From assembly GCF_000237085.1 (NCBI RefSeq), contig NC_016627.1, positions 558,001 through 622,000 on the forward strand: a stretch of 64,000 nt of DNA, read 5' to 3'. The notes under the pieces are model-generated. The model did not search any database. It saw nothing but the letters and a program-made list of their open reading frames with translations, and was not told where the DNA came from. The stretch is from Acetivibrio clariflavus DSM 19732. Lineage in GTDB: Bacteria; Bacillota; Clostridia; Acetivibrionales; Acetivibrionaceae. The translations under genes were made by a program, and so were the position numbers. Positions 28,583 through 37,227 of this stretch are shown piece after piece (position 1 is the stretch's first letter; each line of letters opens with the position of its first letter).

Positions 28583-28643
28583 TTGACATGGAAGAAAATT
28601 CTCTATAATATAATACTAAACCTATCGAATTACTATGGAATTT
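28583..28643 (+). promoter_or_regulatory. Sulfate operon promoter with CymR-like operator
   Basis: TTGACA (28583-28588), a 17-base spacer and TAATAT (28606-28611). Overlapping the start site, 28617-28643 begins TAAACC and ends ATGGAATTT, in good agreement with the Bacillus CymR consensus (TAAW..., then AT-N-GGAATTT). A partial related string, TAAAACGATAGGAATAAT, lies upstream near 28545. CymR represses sulfur uptake genes when cysteine is plentiful; regulation here is inferred. Confidence 0.65.
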
Positions 28644-28662
28644 TATACGAGGAGTGGTGGTT

Positions 28663-29727
28663 GTGAAAAAGTTAAATAAAATTTTGCTACCGGCCTTAAT
28701 AACTGCAATAATGACAGTATTTGTCGGTTGCGGTGAAAAACCAGTCTCGACGGAAAATGGCTCACCGACATCAAAAACGAATGATGGAAAGGCAATTACT
28801 ATTTTAAACGTATCCTATGACCCGACCCGTGAACTTTATCAAGAGTATAATGAGGCTTTTGTAAGGTATTGGAAGGAGAAAACCGGTCAGGATATAATTG
28901 TTCAACAATCTCATGGAGGCTCAGGCAGTCAGGCCAGAACAGTTATCGATGGAAATGAAGCTGACGTAGTTACTTTGGCACTAGCTTATGATATTGATTC
29001 CATAAATAAAAATCAGCAATTAATAGATAAGGATTGGCAAAAACGTTTACCCCACAATTCTACCCCTTATACTTCCACAATTGTATTCCTGGTTAGAAAA
29101 GGAAATCCAAAAAACATAAAGGACTGGGACGACTTGATTAGATCCGATGTGTCGGTTATAACCCCAAATCCAAAAACATCAGGCGGTGCAAGATGGAATT
29201 ATCTTGCAGCATGGGGGTATGCCCTGAAAAAGTACGGCAATGACGCAGAAAAGGCAAGGGAATTTGTAAAAGCTATTTACAAGAACGTACCCGTACTCGA
29301 CTCTGGAGCCCGTGGTTCGACTACAACCTTTGTTGAACGCGGTATTGGTGATGTATTTATTTCTTGGGAAAATGAAGCTTTACTTGCTGTTGAGGAACTG
29401 GGAAAAGACAAATTTGAAATTGTTATCCCCTCAATAAGTATTTTGGCTGAGCCGCCTGTGGCAGTGGTTGATGCAATTGTTGACAAAAAGGGAACCCGTG
29501 AGGTTGCAGAAGAATATTTAAAATATTTATACAGTGATGAGGGCCAGGAGATTGCCGCAAAAAATTATTACAGACCGAGAAATGAGGAAATTGCAAAGAA
29601 ATATACATCACTGTTTCCTGAAATATCTCTCTTTACCATTGATGAAGTTTTCGGCGGCTGGGATAAGGCGCAAAAGGAACACTTTGACGATGGTGGGGTA
29701 TTTGACCAGATTTTTGAGGTGAGATAA
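28663..29727 (+). CDS. sbp: Sulfate/thiosulfate-binding lipoprotein
   Basis: 354 residues. A lipoprotein signal peptide ends at the lipobox VGCG (cysteine near residue 23). The mature part is a periplasmic-type sulfate-binding protein, with the family phrases [26 protein letters not shown] and [20 protein letters not shown]. It captures sulfate or thiosulfate for the downstream permease. GTG 28663 fits GGAG spacing. Its stop overlaps the cysT start (TAATG), showing translational coupling. Confidence 0.94.
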   Translation: MKKLNKILLPALITAIMTVFVGCGEKPVSTENGSPTSKTNDGKAITILNVSYDPTRELYQEYNEAFVRYWKEKTGQDIIVQQSHGGSGSQARTVIDGNEADVVTLALAYDIDSINKNQQLIDKDWQKRLPHNSTPYTSTIVFLVRKGNPKNIKDWDDLIRSDVSVITPNPKTSGGARWNYLAAWGYALKKYGNDAEKAREFVKAIYKNVPVLDSGARGSTTTFVERGIGDVFISWENEALLAVEELGKDKFEIVIPSISILAEPPVAVVDAIVDKKGTREVAEEYLKYLYSDEGQEIAAKNYYRPRNEEIAKKYTSLFPEISLFTIDEVFGGWDKAQKEHFDDGGVFDQIFEVR

Positions 29728-30572
29728 TGAATCTTGCATTAAAACCGATAAAGTTAAAGCAAAAAAGCGTAATACCCGGTTTTGGGATAACAATGGGATT
29801 CACCCTTTCATATATAACTTTGCTGATTTTGATCCCCATTTCAATGGTTTTTATAAACAGTGCAGGCATAGGTTTTAAGAAATTTTGGGAGATAGTATCA
29901 TCGGAAAGGGTAATAGCTTCGCTGAAAATATCATTTGGCACATCCTTTTTGGCAGCTGTAATTAATGTGTTTACTGGATTACTTATTGCATGGGTTTTAG
30001 AAAGATATAATTTTCCCGGCAAAAAGATTGTCGATGGCCTGATCGATTTGCCTTTTGCCCTTCCCACTGCTGTTGCGGGCATTTCCCTTACAACACTGTA
30101 TGCTCAAAACGGCTGGATAGGAAGGTTATTTGCACCAATGGGCATAAAAATATCCTATACGCCTCTGGGGATAGTAGTTGCATTAGTATTTATAAGTTTT
30201 CCCTTTGTAGTAAGAACGGTTCAGCCGGTTTTGCAAAATATTGATCTTGAGGTAGAAGAAGCAGCTGCATGCCTTGGTGCTTCAAGATTTCAGACCTTTT
30301 ACAAAGTTATTCTGCCTGAACTGTTGCCTGCTATGATAACCGGTTTTTCATTGGCCTTTTCAAGAGCTTTGGGAGAGTATGGCTCAGTGGTTTTCATTTC
30401 AGGAAATATGCCTTTAAAAACCGAAATAACACCTTTATTGATAAGGGCAAAGCTTGAACAGTATGACTATGTAGGCGGTACAGCTGTTGCAGCAATAATG
30501 CTGGTTATTTCTTTTATAATGTTGTTTGTTATTAACTTTTTTGAGTGGAGAGCAAGTAATCGATATAAATAG
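29727..30572 (+). CDS. cysT: Sulfate ABC transporter permease CysT
   Basis: 281 residues with about six transmembrane segments. The EAA loop that contacts the ATPase is visible (EEAAACLGASRFQTFYKVILPEL, abbreviated). FALPTAVAGISL and SRALGEYGSVVFISGN are typical CysT/CysU phrases. ATG 29727 overlaps the stop codon of sbp. Second gene of the sulfate operon. Confidence 0.95.
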   Translation: MNLALKPIKLKQKSVIPGFGITMGFTLSYITLLILIPISMVFINSAGIGFKKFWEIVSSERVIASLKISFGTSFLAAVINVFTGLLIAWVLERYNFPGKKIVDGLIDLPFALPTAVAGISLTTLYAQNGWIGRLFAPMGIKISYTPLGIVVALVFISFPFVVRTVQPVLQNIDLEVEEAAACLGASRFQTFYKVILPELLPAMITGFSLAFSRALGEYGSVVFISGNMPLKTEITPLLIRAKLEQYDYVGGTAVAAIMLVISFIMLFVINFFEWRASNRYK

Positions 30573-30589
30573 AACTAGGAGAGGGTAGG

Positions 30590-31471
30590 ATGGCGTCCAA
30601 TATTCCAGTTAGTATAAAACGGATAGAACCGAATCGAATACAAAAGAGGGCAGTAAGAGAATCAAAAGCTGTTCAATTTCTTCTTATAACCGCTGCTTTG
30701 ATATTTTTCTCGTTGGTACTTTTGATCCCCCTTGTTTTGGTATTTATTAAAGCCTTTGAACAGGGAGCAGGTGTATACTATGCTGCTATTGCCGATCCTA
30801 TTGCATTAAAAGCTATAAAGCTTACCCTTTTAACAATAGCGGTTGTCGTGCCGATAAACACTGTATTCGGCATAACGGCAGCTTGGGCGGTAAGTAAATT
30901 CAAATTTAGGGGTAAGAATCTGTTAGTTACCATTATTGATTTACCTTTTGCCATTTCTCCGGTTGTAGCAGGGTTGATATTTGTTTTGCTGTTCAGCACA
31001 AGTCATGGCCTTTTTGGTCCGATTCTGAATGCCTGGGGAATAAAGATAATTTTTGCACCTCCAGGGATTATTATTGCCACGTTGTTTGTAACTGTTCCCT
31101 TTGTAGCAAGAGAACTTATTCCATTAATGGATGCCCAGGGAACAGCAGAGGAAGAGGCTGCTCTTACACTAGGTGCAAGCGGGTTTAAAACCTTTTGGTT
31201 TGTGACGCTTCCGAATATTAAGTGGGGACTTATATACAGCATTATCCTGACTGCTGCAAGAGCTGCCGGTGAATTTGGTGCCGTTTCGGTGGTTTCGGGC
31301 CATATTCGCGGTCTCACGAATACTGTGCCTCTTCACGTTGAAATATTGTACAACGAATATAAATTCTCTGCTGCTTTTGCGGTAGCTTCACTTTTGACAA
31401 TTATTGCAATTGTCAACCTGATTGTTAAGAATATTGCCGATTGGAAGATACAGCAGCAGACTAAAGAATAA
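30590..31471 (+). CDS. cysW: Sulfate ABC transporter permease CysW
   Basis: 293 residues, about six transmembrane segments; the first 30 residues form a basic cytoplasmic tail. The EAA loop (EEEAALTLGASGFKTFW) and AARAAGEFGAVSVVSGH identify CysW. It pairs with CysT to form the sulfate channel. It starts 17 bases after cysT. Confidence 0.95.
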   Translation: MASNIPVSIKRIEPNRIQKRAVRESKAVQFLLITAALIFFSLVLLIPLVLVFIKAFEQGAGVYYAAIADPIALKAIKLTLLTIAVVVPINTVFGITAAWAVSKFKFRGKNLLVTIIDLPFAISPVVAGLIFVLLFSTSHGLFGPILNAWGIKIIFAPPGIIIATLFVTVPFVARELIPLMDAQGTAEEEAALTLGASGFKTFWFVTLPNIKWGLIYSIILTAARAAGEFGAVSVVSGHIRGLTNTVPLHVEILYNEYKFSAAFAVASLLTIIAIVNLIVKNIADWKIQQQTKE

Positions 31472-31594
31472 TATTCATATTGAAAAACATTGAAGTTGCC
31501 GGGGATATCGTTTGAAGCAATGCTGTTTTTGGGGTGTGACTTCATAATAAATGAGTTCAGGTTTATGTATACCTAATTGTTTGGAGGATGGGCT

Positions 31595-32668
31595 ATGAGT
31601 ATTGAGATTTGCAATATTACCAAATATTTTGATTCCTTTAAAGCACTGAGTGATATCAACTTAAAAATTAATACCGGAGAACTGGTTGCCTTACTTGGAC
31701 CGTCCGGTTCCGGAAAGACCACATTGCTGAGGATAATAGCCGGATTGGAAACGGCAGATGAGGGAAGCATTATCTTTGACGGTGAAGATACAACCCAAAA
31801 AAGTATACAAGACAGAAGGGTCGGCTTTGTGTTTCAACACTATGCCCTGTTTAAGCATATGACAGTATTTGATAACATAGCCTTTGGGTTGAGAGTCAGA
31901 CCTGCAAAGTTAAGACCCAGCAAGGAGGAGATTAAACAAAAAGTACATGAACTGTTGGCGCTGGTAAAGATGGAGGAAATGGCAAACCGATATCCTTCAC
32001 AACTTTCCGGCGGTCAGCGCCAGAGAATTGCACTGGCCAGGGCATTGGCGGTGGAACCCAAAGTTTTGCTGCTTGACGAGCCATTTGGAGCCTTAGATGC
32101 CAAGGTAAGGAAAGAACTTCGCAGATGGCTTAGAAAGTTACATGACAAATATCCCATAACCAGTGTTTTTGTTACCCATGACCAGGAAGAAGCTCTGGAT
32201 GTAGCTGATAGAATCGTGATTTTAAACCAGGGGAAAATAGAGCAAATAGGTACTCCGGAAGAGGTATATGACAATCCAGCAAATCCTTTTGTATATAATT
32301 TTTTAGGTAATGTTAATCTGTTCCATGGACGAATACATAACGGAAAGGTTGAACTCGGTTCTATAAAGCTTGATTTGCCTGAATATACAGAGGCAGGCGA
32401 TAAAAATATTATAAGTTATATCCGTCCCCACGATATTGAAATAAGTCTTGAAGCAAAAGGAAACGAGTTTATTGCTGCAGAGATTATATTTATAAGAGCA
32501 ATAGGTCCAATTGTAAACCTTGAGCTCAGGAGGCTGGACAATGGAGAATTCATCGAGGCTGAAATCAATAAGGAACAATACAGGAAACTCGGATTGAAAG
32601 AAAAACAGGTTATATATGTAAGGCCTAAGGATTTCAAAGTATTTATACCGGAAGATTATGTAATATAA
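31595..32668 (+). CDS. cysA: Sulfate ABC transporter ATPase CysA
   Basis: 357 residues. Walker [10 protein letters not shown], signature [15 protein letters not shown], Walker [13 protein letters not shown], switch His in VTHDQEEAL. The C-terminal 110 residues form the TOBE-like domain usual in CysA, with [12 protein letters not shown] 31595 follows GGAGG; the longer frame begins upstream of that site. Last gene of the sulfate operon, 123 bases after cysW. Confidence 0.95.
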   Translation: MSIEICNITKYFDSFKALSDINLKINTGELVALLGPSGSGKTTLLRIIAGLETADEGSIIFDGEDTTQKSIQDRRVGFVFQHYALFKHMTVFDNIAFGLRVRPAKLRPSKEEIKQKVHELLALVKMEEMANRYPSQLSGGQRQRIALARALAVEPKVLLLDEPFGALDAKVRKELRRWLRKLHDKYPITSVFVTHDQEEALDVADRIVILNQGKIEQIGTPEEVYDNPANPFVYNFLGNVNLFHGRIHNGKVELGSIKLDLPEYTEAGDKNIISYIRPHDIEISLEAKGNEFIAAEIIFIRAIGPIVNLELRRLDNGEFIEAEINKEQYRKLGLKEKQVIYVRPKDFKVFIPEDYVI

Positions 32669-32680
32669 TAATTTGATTTA

Positions 32681-32830
32681 ACATAAGGGCATAATGTCTG
32701 AAAGTTAGTGTTTCTATTCCATTGAAATGAAAGAGGAAAACAAAAGGGGCATTGTGCCCCAAAATTGTTGTTCCGATTCATTTGAACTTAGTGAAAGAGA
32801 AAAGCATAAGGGGATGATATTCCAAAGTTT
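32681..32830. repeat. Array of about 64-bp degenerate repeats with dyad GGGGCATTGTGCCCC
   Basis: Three units in tandem: about 32681-32741 (AGGGCATAATGTCTGAAAGT...), 32742-32804 (GGGGCATTGTGCCCCAAAAT...), and 32805 onward (GGGGATGATATTCCAAAGTT). Each has an AGGGGCAT-like start, a T-rich middle and an A/G-rich end (GAAAGAGGAAAA, GAAAGAGAAAAG). The middle unit shares its exact dyad with 19007-19021. They lie between cysA and a small minus-strand gene. Confidence 0.6.
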
Positions 32831-32833
32831 TTA

Positions 32834-32971
32834 TCAGCACGGCTTGTTGCAGGAATTGTCGTAACATCCGAAGCCATTACCGCAGCAACATAAAAGGATA
32901 ATAATAATTATTATCCAGAACCAGCTAAAACCAAAGCCAAAGCCCACAAAACCGCATCTGTCGTCAGACAT
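32834..32971 (-). CDS. 45-residue cysteine-rich membrane peptide
   Basis: A small gene below usual length cut-offs. The protein starts MSDDRCGFVGFGFGFSW, continues with a run of isoleucine/leucine forming one membrane segment (about residues 16-27), then a cysteine-rich tail CCCGNGFGCYDNSCNKPC. It has seven cysteines in 45 residues. A GGGAGG site lies 8 bases before ATG 32971. The hydrophobic core with glycine-rich start recalls YjcZ-type small sporulation proteins, but the cysteines differ. Function unknown; a spore or membrane metal-binding role is speculation. Confidence 0.65.
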   Translation of the reverse strand: MSDDRCGFVGFGFGFSWFWIIIIIILLCCCGNGFGCYDNSCNKPC

Positions 32972-33267
32972 AGCTATAACCTCCCTGATTGTTATTTATA
33001 GTATTAGTTTATGAGGATTCCCAATAAGTGTTACAAAAATCTTTTGCCCGGGTTAATAGGACAGGAAAGAATAATAAGTTTTTTCCGGTCTTTTTTTATT
33101 GCATCTAATAAGTAATAGCGTTTATACAGGTAATCAACTGGGTATATTATATCGGGACGAAGCAATGGGATTTATTGATATTGGAGGGAAAGTAGTTTAA
33201 TATAGTTATGACAGAGACATAAATGACAAGTTTATATGGCTGTCTATAGAAAATGGGAGGTTATCGG

Positions 33268-33921
33268 ATGAAAAAGTTTGCGTTTGTTTCGGATTTTGAT
33301 GGAACCCTTTCTTCAAAGGATTTTTACCATATTATAATTGAGAAGTATATGGGAGATGAGGGTAAAAAGCTCTACAATGAGTGGAAGAAGACTAAAAAGA
33401 TAAATGTGGAGTTTTTAAATATAGTATTCGGATCTACTAATTTAAGTGAGAAAGAGATATATGAAGAAATTGTTCAAATACCTCTGGATAGATATGCAAA
33501 AGACTTTATAAATAAAATAAAAGAAAACAATGGAGATTTTTATATTGTAAGTGCAGGTACTTCCTATTATATAAAAATATTGCTGGAACACTACGAGATA
33601 CAGGATGTCCCGGTAATATCCATGGAAGGTGTTTATTCAAACGGAGGTATAAAAATTATTCCCGATCCGAACAGCGAGTATTTTTCAGAAGTTTTCGGGT
33701 TGGATAAACGGAAAGTAGTGGAAAGTATAAAGAAAAATTACGATTACATAATTTTTGCCGGAGACAGTGAACCGGATTTAGAGGCGGCAAAAACAGCCGA
33801 TTTGGTTTATGCCAGAAGTGAACTGGCTGAACTGCTGCGCAAAGAGAATATTAATTTTACTGTTTTTTCGGATTTTAAGGAAATAGAAAAGGATTTGACA
33901 GAAAGGGGGATTTTGATATGA
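33268..33921 (+). CDS. HAD-family phosphatase (MtnX/SerB-like)
   Basis: 217 residues. HAD motif I is DFDGTLSSKD (nucleophile Asp9, acid Asp11), motif II the Ser in IVSAGTS, motif III the lysine near FGLDKRK, motif IV AGDSEPDLEAA. It resembles MtnX and phosphoserine-phosphatase-like enzymes. ATG 33268 follows GGAGG. Its stop overlaps the next gene's ATG by 4 bases (ATGA), so the two are translationally coupled. The partner makes glycerol-1-phosphate, so the phosphatase may act on that compound or on a prenylglyceryl phosphate; this is inference. Confidence 0.85.
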   Translation: MKKFAFVSDFDGTLSSKDFYHIIIEKYMGDEGKKLYNEWKKTKKINVEFLNIVFGSTNLSEKEIYEEIVQIPLDRYAKDFINKIKENNGDFYIVSAGTSYYIKILLEHYEIQDVPVISMEGVYSNGGIKIIPDPNSEYFSEVFGLDKRKVVESIKKNYDYIIFAGDSEPDLEAAKTADLVYARSELAELLRKENINFTVFSDFKEIEKDLTERGILI

Positions 33922-34988
33922 AGCCTCAAACCCATAGGATATCTATTCCTGTTATTATGGAAGTTGGCCCCAATAAATTGGAGGAACTGGATAGATATAT
34001 ATTAAAGTCCGGGATAAAGAAAATAGTACTGTTTATAGGTGAGGGAATAAGGGATTTATTTGGAGATATAATCTTTGGATCATTAAATAGAAATAAAGGG
34101 CTCAAAGTGCTGGAAGAGAATGAGTGCGATGATAATTCCATGGAATACATAACCTCAAAGGCCTTTTCCATTCCTGCCGACACAGAAGCTATTGTAGGTA
34201 TAGGAGGAGGGAAGGTACTTGATGTCGCTAAATACGTAGCTTTCTTAAGAGACCTTCCGTTTATTAGTGTTCCTACATCTACGGCTCATGACGGTTTTGC
34301 GAGTTCAGGATGTTCACTTTACATAAACGGGCACAGGACTTCCGTACATGCCCGAATGCCCTATGGAATTATTGTTGATACGGCTATAATAAAAAAATCC
34401 CCTGAAAGATTTATATATTCAGGGCTTGGGGATATTGTTTCAAAAATAACAGCAGTATATGACTGGCTTTTTGAGGAAGAAAAAGGTGTCACAAGAGTGG
34501 ATGACCTGGCGGTAATGATAGCAAAAAAATCGGTAAACAGCATAGTGAGGATGCCATACACCGATATTAAAGAGGACTTTTTTATAAAAGAGCTGGTGGA
34601 TTCTCTTACCATGAGCGGGATTGCGATGGAGATAGCCGGTAACAGTTCGCCGGCTAGCGGAAGTGAACATCTTATATCCCATGCCCTTGACAAAATGACT
34701 TTAAAGCCTCAGCTGCACGGTATACAAGTGGGAATTGCAAGCTACATAATGAGCCTTGTGCAAAACCACCGATTTGAAAGGATAAGAAAATTTCTTTCCG
34801 ACACAGGCTTTTTCAGTTACGTTAAAACTCTTAAACTGAATCCTGATGATTATATAAAAGCTATAGATATGGCACCGGATATAAAACCGAACAGGATGAC
34901 TTATATACATGTGCCGGAGTATAGGGAAAAGGCCAAGGAAGTAATTTTTGAAGACAGTATTCTGAAAGATATATTTAATATTAAGTGA
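33918..34988 (+). CDS. Glycerol-1-phosphate dehydrogenase (EgsA/AraM family)
   Basis: 356 residues of the iron/zinc alcohol-dehydrogenase-like superfamily. Family phrases are GGGKVLDVAKYVA (nucleotide binding), SVPTSTAHDGFASSGCSLY, and SGSEHLISHALD, which supplies metal-binding His residues. It reduces dihydroxyacetone phosphate to sn-glycerol-1-phosphate, the archaeal-type enantiomer. In Bacillus the AraM product feeds PcrB to make heptaprenylglyceryl phosphate. No pcrB is visible here. Coupled to the preceding HAD phosphatase and followed by a terminator, forming a two-gene operon. Confidence 0.9.
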   Translation: MKPQTHRISIPVIMEVGPNKLEELDRYILKSGIKKIVLFIGEGIRDLFGDIIFGSLNRNKGLKVLEENECDDNSMEYITSKAFSIPADTEAIVGIGGGKVLDVAKYVAFLRDLPFISVPTSTAHDGFASSGCSLYINGHRTSVHARMPYGIIVDTAIIKKSPERFIYSGLGDIVSKITAVYDWLFEEEKGVTRVDDLAVMIAKKSVNSIVRMPYTDIKEDFFIKELVDSLTMSGIAMEIAGNSSPASGSEHLISHALDKMTLKPQLHGIQVGIASYIMSLVQNHRFERIRKFLSDTGFFSYVKTLKLNPDDYIKAIDMAPDIKPNRMTYIHVPEYREKAKEVIFEDSILKDIFNIK

Positions 34989-35014
34989 TTGAGTATTTAA
35001 ATTGATGTTCAGGT

Positions 35015-35050
35015 AAGCACTTGCCATTTTGCAGGTGCTTGCTTTTTTTA
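35015..35050 (+). terminator. Intrinsic terminator after the G1P dehydrogenase gene
   Basis: AAGCACTTGC (35015-35024) pairs with GCAGGTGCTT (35031-35040), with one wobble, followed by GCTTTTTTTA. Confidence 0.9.
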
Positions 35051-35111
35051 TACATATTTATATTGTTTTGAGCAAAAACTTTTATATATATTTTTTTTGG
35101 AGGAATGATAA

Positions 35112-37025
35112 ATGAGCGAAACAATTTTGGAAAAAACAGAGGGAAGGGTAAGTTACCATGACTCTGTTGAAGAAATGCTAAAACGCATTAGAGAAGACAA
35201 AATGTCTAATGTGTTTGATCGCTGGACACTTCAGGAGAAAATACGCTGTAAATTTTGCCTGGAAGGATTAAGCTGTAAACTGTGTTCACAAGGACCCTGC
35301 AGAATTAGTGAAAAAGGCGGGCAGACCAGGGGAGTGTGCGGAATCGGTCCCGATGCAATGGCAATGAGGGAGTTGCTGCTGCACAATATAATGGGGGCGG
35401 GTACGTACAGCCACCATGCTTATGAAGCCTATAGAACTTTAAGATTAACAGCACAAGGGAAAACACCTTTTAAGATTACCGACGAAAATAAGTTGAAATG
35501 GATGTGCGAAAAAGTCGGAATAGATACAAATCAGGATATAAACAGTATGGCTCTTCAATTAGCTGATCTTTTGGAAAGTGAAATGGCTAAAGATCCGGAA
35601 AAACCGAGTATTATGGTGGAAGCCTTTGCACCTAAAAAGAGGAAGGAAGTATGGAAAAAGCTTAATATTTATCCGGCGGGAGTTGTACATGAGGAACAGA
35701 ATTGCGTTGCAAGCTGTCTTACAAATGTGGACGGTGATTATGTTTCATTGGCTAAAAAGGCTTTAAGATTAGGGCTGGCTACCATATACACAGCACAGAT
35801 AGGTCTTGAAATGGTTCAGGATATACTGTACGGAACACCTCAACCCCATGAAGTAAATACTGACCTTGGGATATTGAACCCTGACTATATTAACATTGTC
35901 TTTAACGGACATCAACCCTGGGTGGGAGCTGCAACCATAGAAAAAGCCAGAACTGAGGAGATCCAAAAAAGGGCAAGGGAAGCCGGTGCCAAAGGCTTGA
36001 GAGTAGTGGGATCCATTGAGACGGGGCAGGAGCTTTTGCAGAGATTTGAAATAGATGACGTGTTTGTCGGACTGATGGGAAATTGGCTGGCCATTGAACC
36101 CATGCTGGCCACAGGGGCAGTGGACGTCGTGGCTATGGAAGAAAATTGTTCCCCGCCAGCAATAGATCAATATGCAGAGAAATACCAGGTAACTTTGGTA
36201 AGTGTAAGTACCATTATAGGGATACCGGGGCTGCAGCATCTAATGCCATATAATCCCCGGGAAGTGGATGGTATGGTTGAAAGGTTGATACAGCTTGGAA
36301 TAGAGAATTTTAAAAAGAGAAAAGGTAAAATAATACCTAAGGTTCCTCAAAGGGTTCAAAAGGCTATTGCGGGATTTTCCTGTGAAGCTGTCTTGGGGGC
36401 ACTGGGCAATAAGCTGGACCCGTTGGTAGAAGTTATTTCATCGGGTAAAATTAAAGGAGTGGTTGCCCTTGTAAACTGTTCCTCCTTGAGAAACGGACCT
36501 CATGATTGGAATACGGTAAATTTGACAAAGGAACTAATTAAAAGGGATATTTTGGTTGTGAGTGGGGGATGCGGTAATCACGGCTTGGAGATTGCCGGGC
36601 TGTGTACCCTGGAAGCAAAAGAAATGGCAGGACCTGGACTTAAAGAAGTCTGTGAATTGCTGAAAATTCCTCCTGTTTTAAGTTTTGGTACATGTACTGA
36701 CACCGGACGAATATCCATGCTTGTTACAGCATTGGCTGACTTTTTGAATGTAGATGTACCGGATTTGCCTATAGCAGTTACAGCGCCGGAATGGATGGAA
36801 CAAAAAGCTACTATTGATGGTGTTTTTGCAGTAGCTTTCGGTGCTTATACGCACTTATCCCCTACTCCTTTTATAACGGGTGCGCCGCAGTTGGTTAAGT
36901 TGTTAACGGAGGATGTAGAGGGATTGACCGGTGGCAAAATTGTTTTAGGCGATGACCCGAAACAAGTGGCAGACGGTATAGAGGCACATATTAATAATAA
37001 AAGAAAGGCACTCGGTTTAAAATAA
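35112..37025 (+). CDS. cooS: CooS-like CO-dehydrogenase-family protein with altered active site
   Basis: 637 residues, full length for CooS. D-cluster Cys46 and Cys49 form a CX2C motif; B-cluster ligands are Cys55, Cys58, Cys63 and Cys76. Most C-cluster ligands have counterparts: His267, Cys346, Cys456, Cys487, Cys528, and the catalytic-type Lys565. However, the residue aligned with C-cluster Cys295 of Carboxydothermus CODH-II is Glu303 (context VVGSIETGQE), and no cysteine lies between 267 and 346. A glutamate here recalls hybrid-cluster proteins. No cooC, cooF or acs genes are adjacent. CO oxidation is therefore doubtful. AGGAGG precedes ATG 35112 with normal spacing. Confidence 0.88.
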   Translation: MSETILEKTEGRVSYHDSVEEMLKRIREDKMSNVFDRWTLQEKIRCKFCLEGLSCKLCSQGPCRISEKGGQTRGVCGIGPDAMAMRELLLHNIMGAGTYSHHAYEAYRTLRLTAQGKTPFKITDENKLKWMCEKVGIDTNQDINSMALQLADLLESEMAKDPEKPSIMVEAFAPKKRKEVWKKLNIYPAGVVHEEQNCVASCLTNVDGDYVSLAKKALRLGLATIYTAQIGLEMVQDILYGTPQPHEVNTDLGILNPDYINIVFNGHQPWVGAATIEKARTEEIQKRAREAGAKGLRVVGSIETGQELLQRFEIDDVFVGLMGNWLAIEPMLATGAVDVVAMEENCSPPAIDQYAEKYQVTLVSVSTIIGIPGLQHLMPYNPREVDGMVERLIQLGIENFKKRKGKIIPKVPQRVQKAIAGFSCEAVLGALGNKLDPLVEVISSGKIKGVVALVNCSSLRNGPHDWNTVNLTKELIKRDILVVSGGCGNHGLEIAGLCTLEAKEMAGPGLKEVCELLKIPPVLSFGTCTDTGRISMLVTALADFLNVDVPDLPIAVTAPEWMEQKATIDGVFAVAFGAYTHLSPTPFITGAPQLVKLLTEDVEGLTGGKIVLGDDPKQVADGIEAHINNKRKALGLK

Positions 37026-37141
37026 ATCGGAAATATGCAGCAAAAAGTATTCTGATTTTATTAAATTAAAAGTTTATAACGCTCGATAGCGAAAGGTGTG
37101 ACTGGCTATTAATTAAAGGAACAGAAAACAGGAGGATAAAA

Positions 37142-37213
37142 ATTTATATAAAAACCCAAGACAAATTGAACCGGGAAGTACAGACGCAATATGAAGGAAG
37201 AGTATTCTATTGA
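37142..37213 (+). CDS. Possible 23-residue peptide with ATT start
   Basis: A strong AGGAGG (37130-37135) lies 6 bases before ATT 37142, which opens a frame of 23 codons (YIKTQDKLNREVQTQYEGRV in the middle) ending at 37213. ATT starts are rare, so this may be a decayed gene whose ATG mutated. It follows cooS by about 115 bases. Low confidence. Confidence 0.2.
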   Translation: MYIKTQDKLNREVQTQYEGRVFY

Positions 37214-37227
37214 GAATTCTCTTCCTT
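37194..37227. terminator. 15-bp hairpin between convergent cooS and the small zinc-ribbon gene
   Basis: AAGGAAGAGTATTCT (37194-37208) pairs with AGAATTCTCTTCCTT (37213-37227) with one mismatch and a 4-base loop. It includes the last codons of the minus-strand gene ending at 37207. There is no long T run, so its role as a terminator is uncertain. Confidence 0.45.

Noticed and set aside
32834-32971. Reading the cysteine-rich peptide as part of the repeat array
   Set aside because: The dyad-containing units end before 32834, and the peptide has its own ribosome binding site and coherent protein features.
35769-36239. 156-codon minus-strand frame inside cooS
   Set aside because: Antisense shadow of a well-supported gene; no ribosome binding site or family resemblance.
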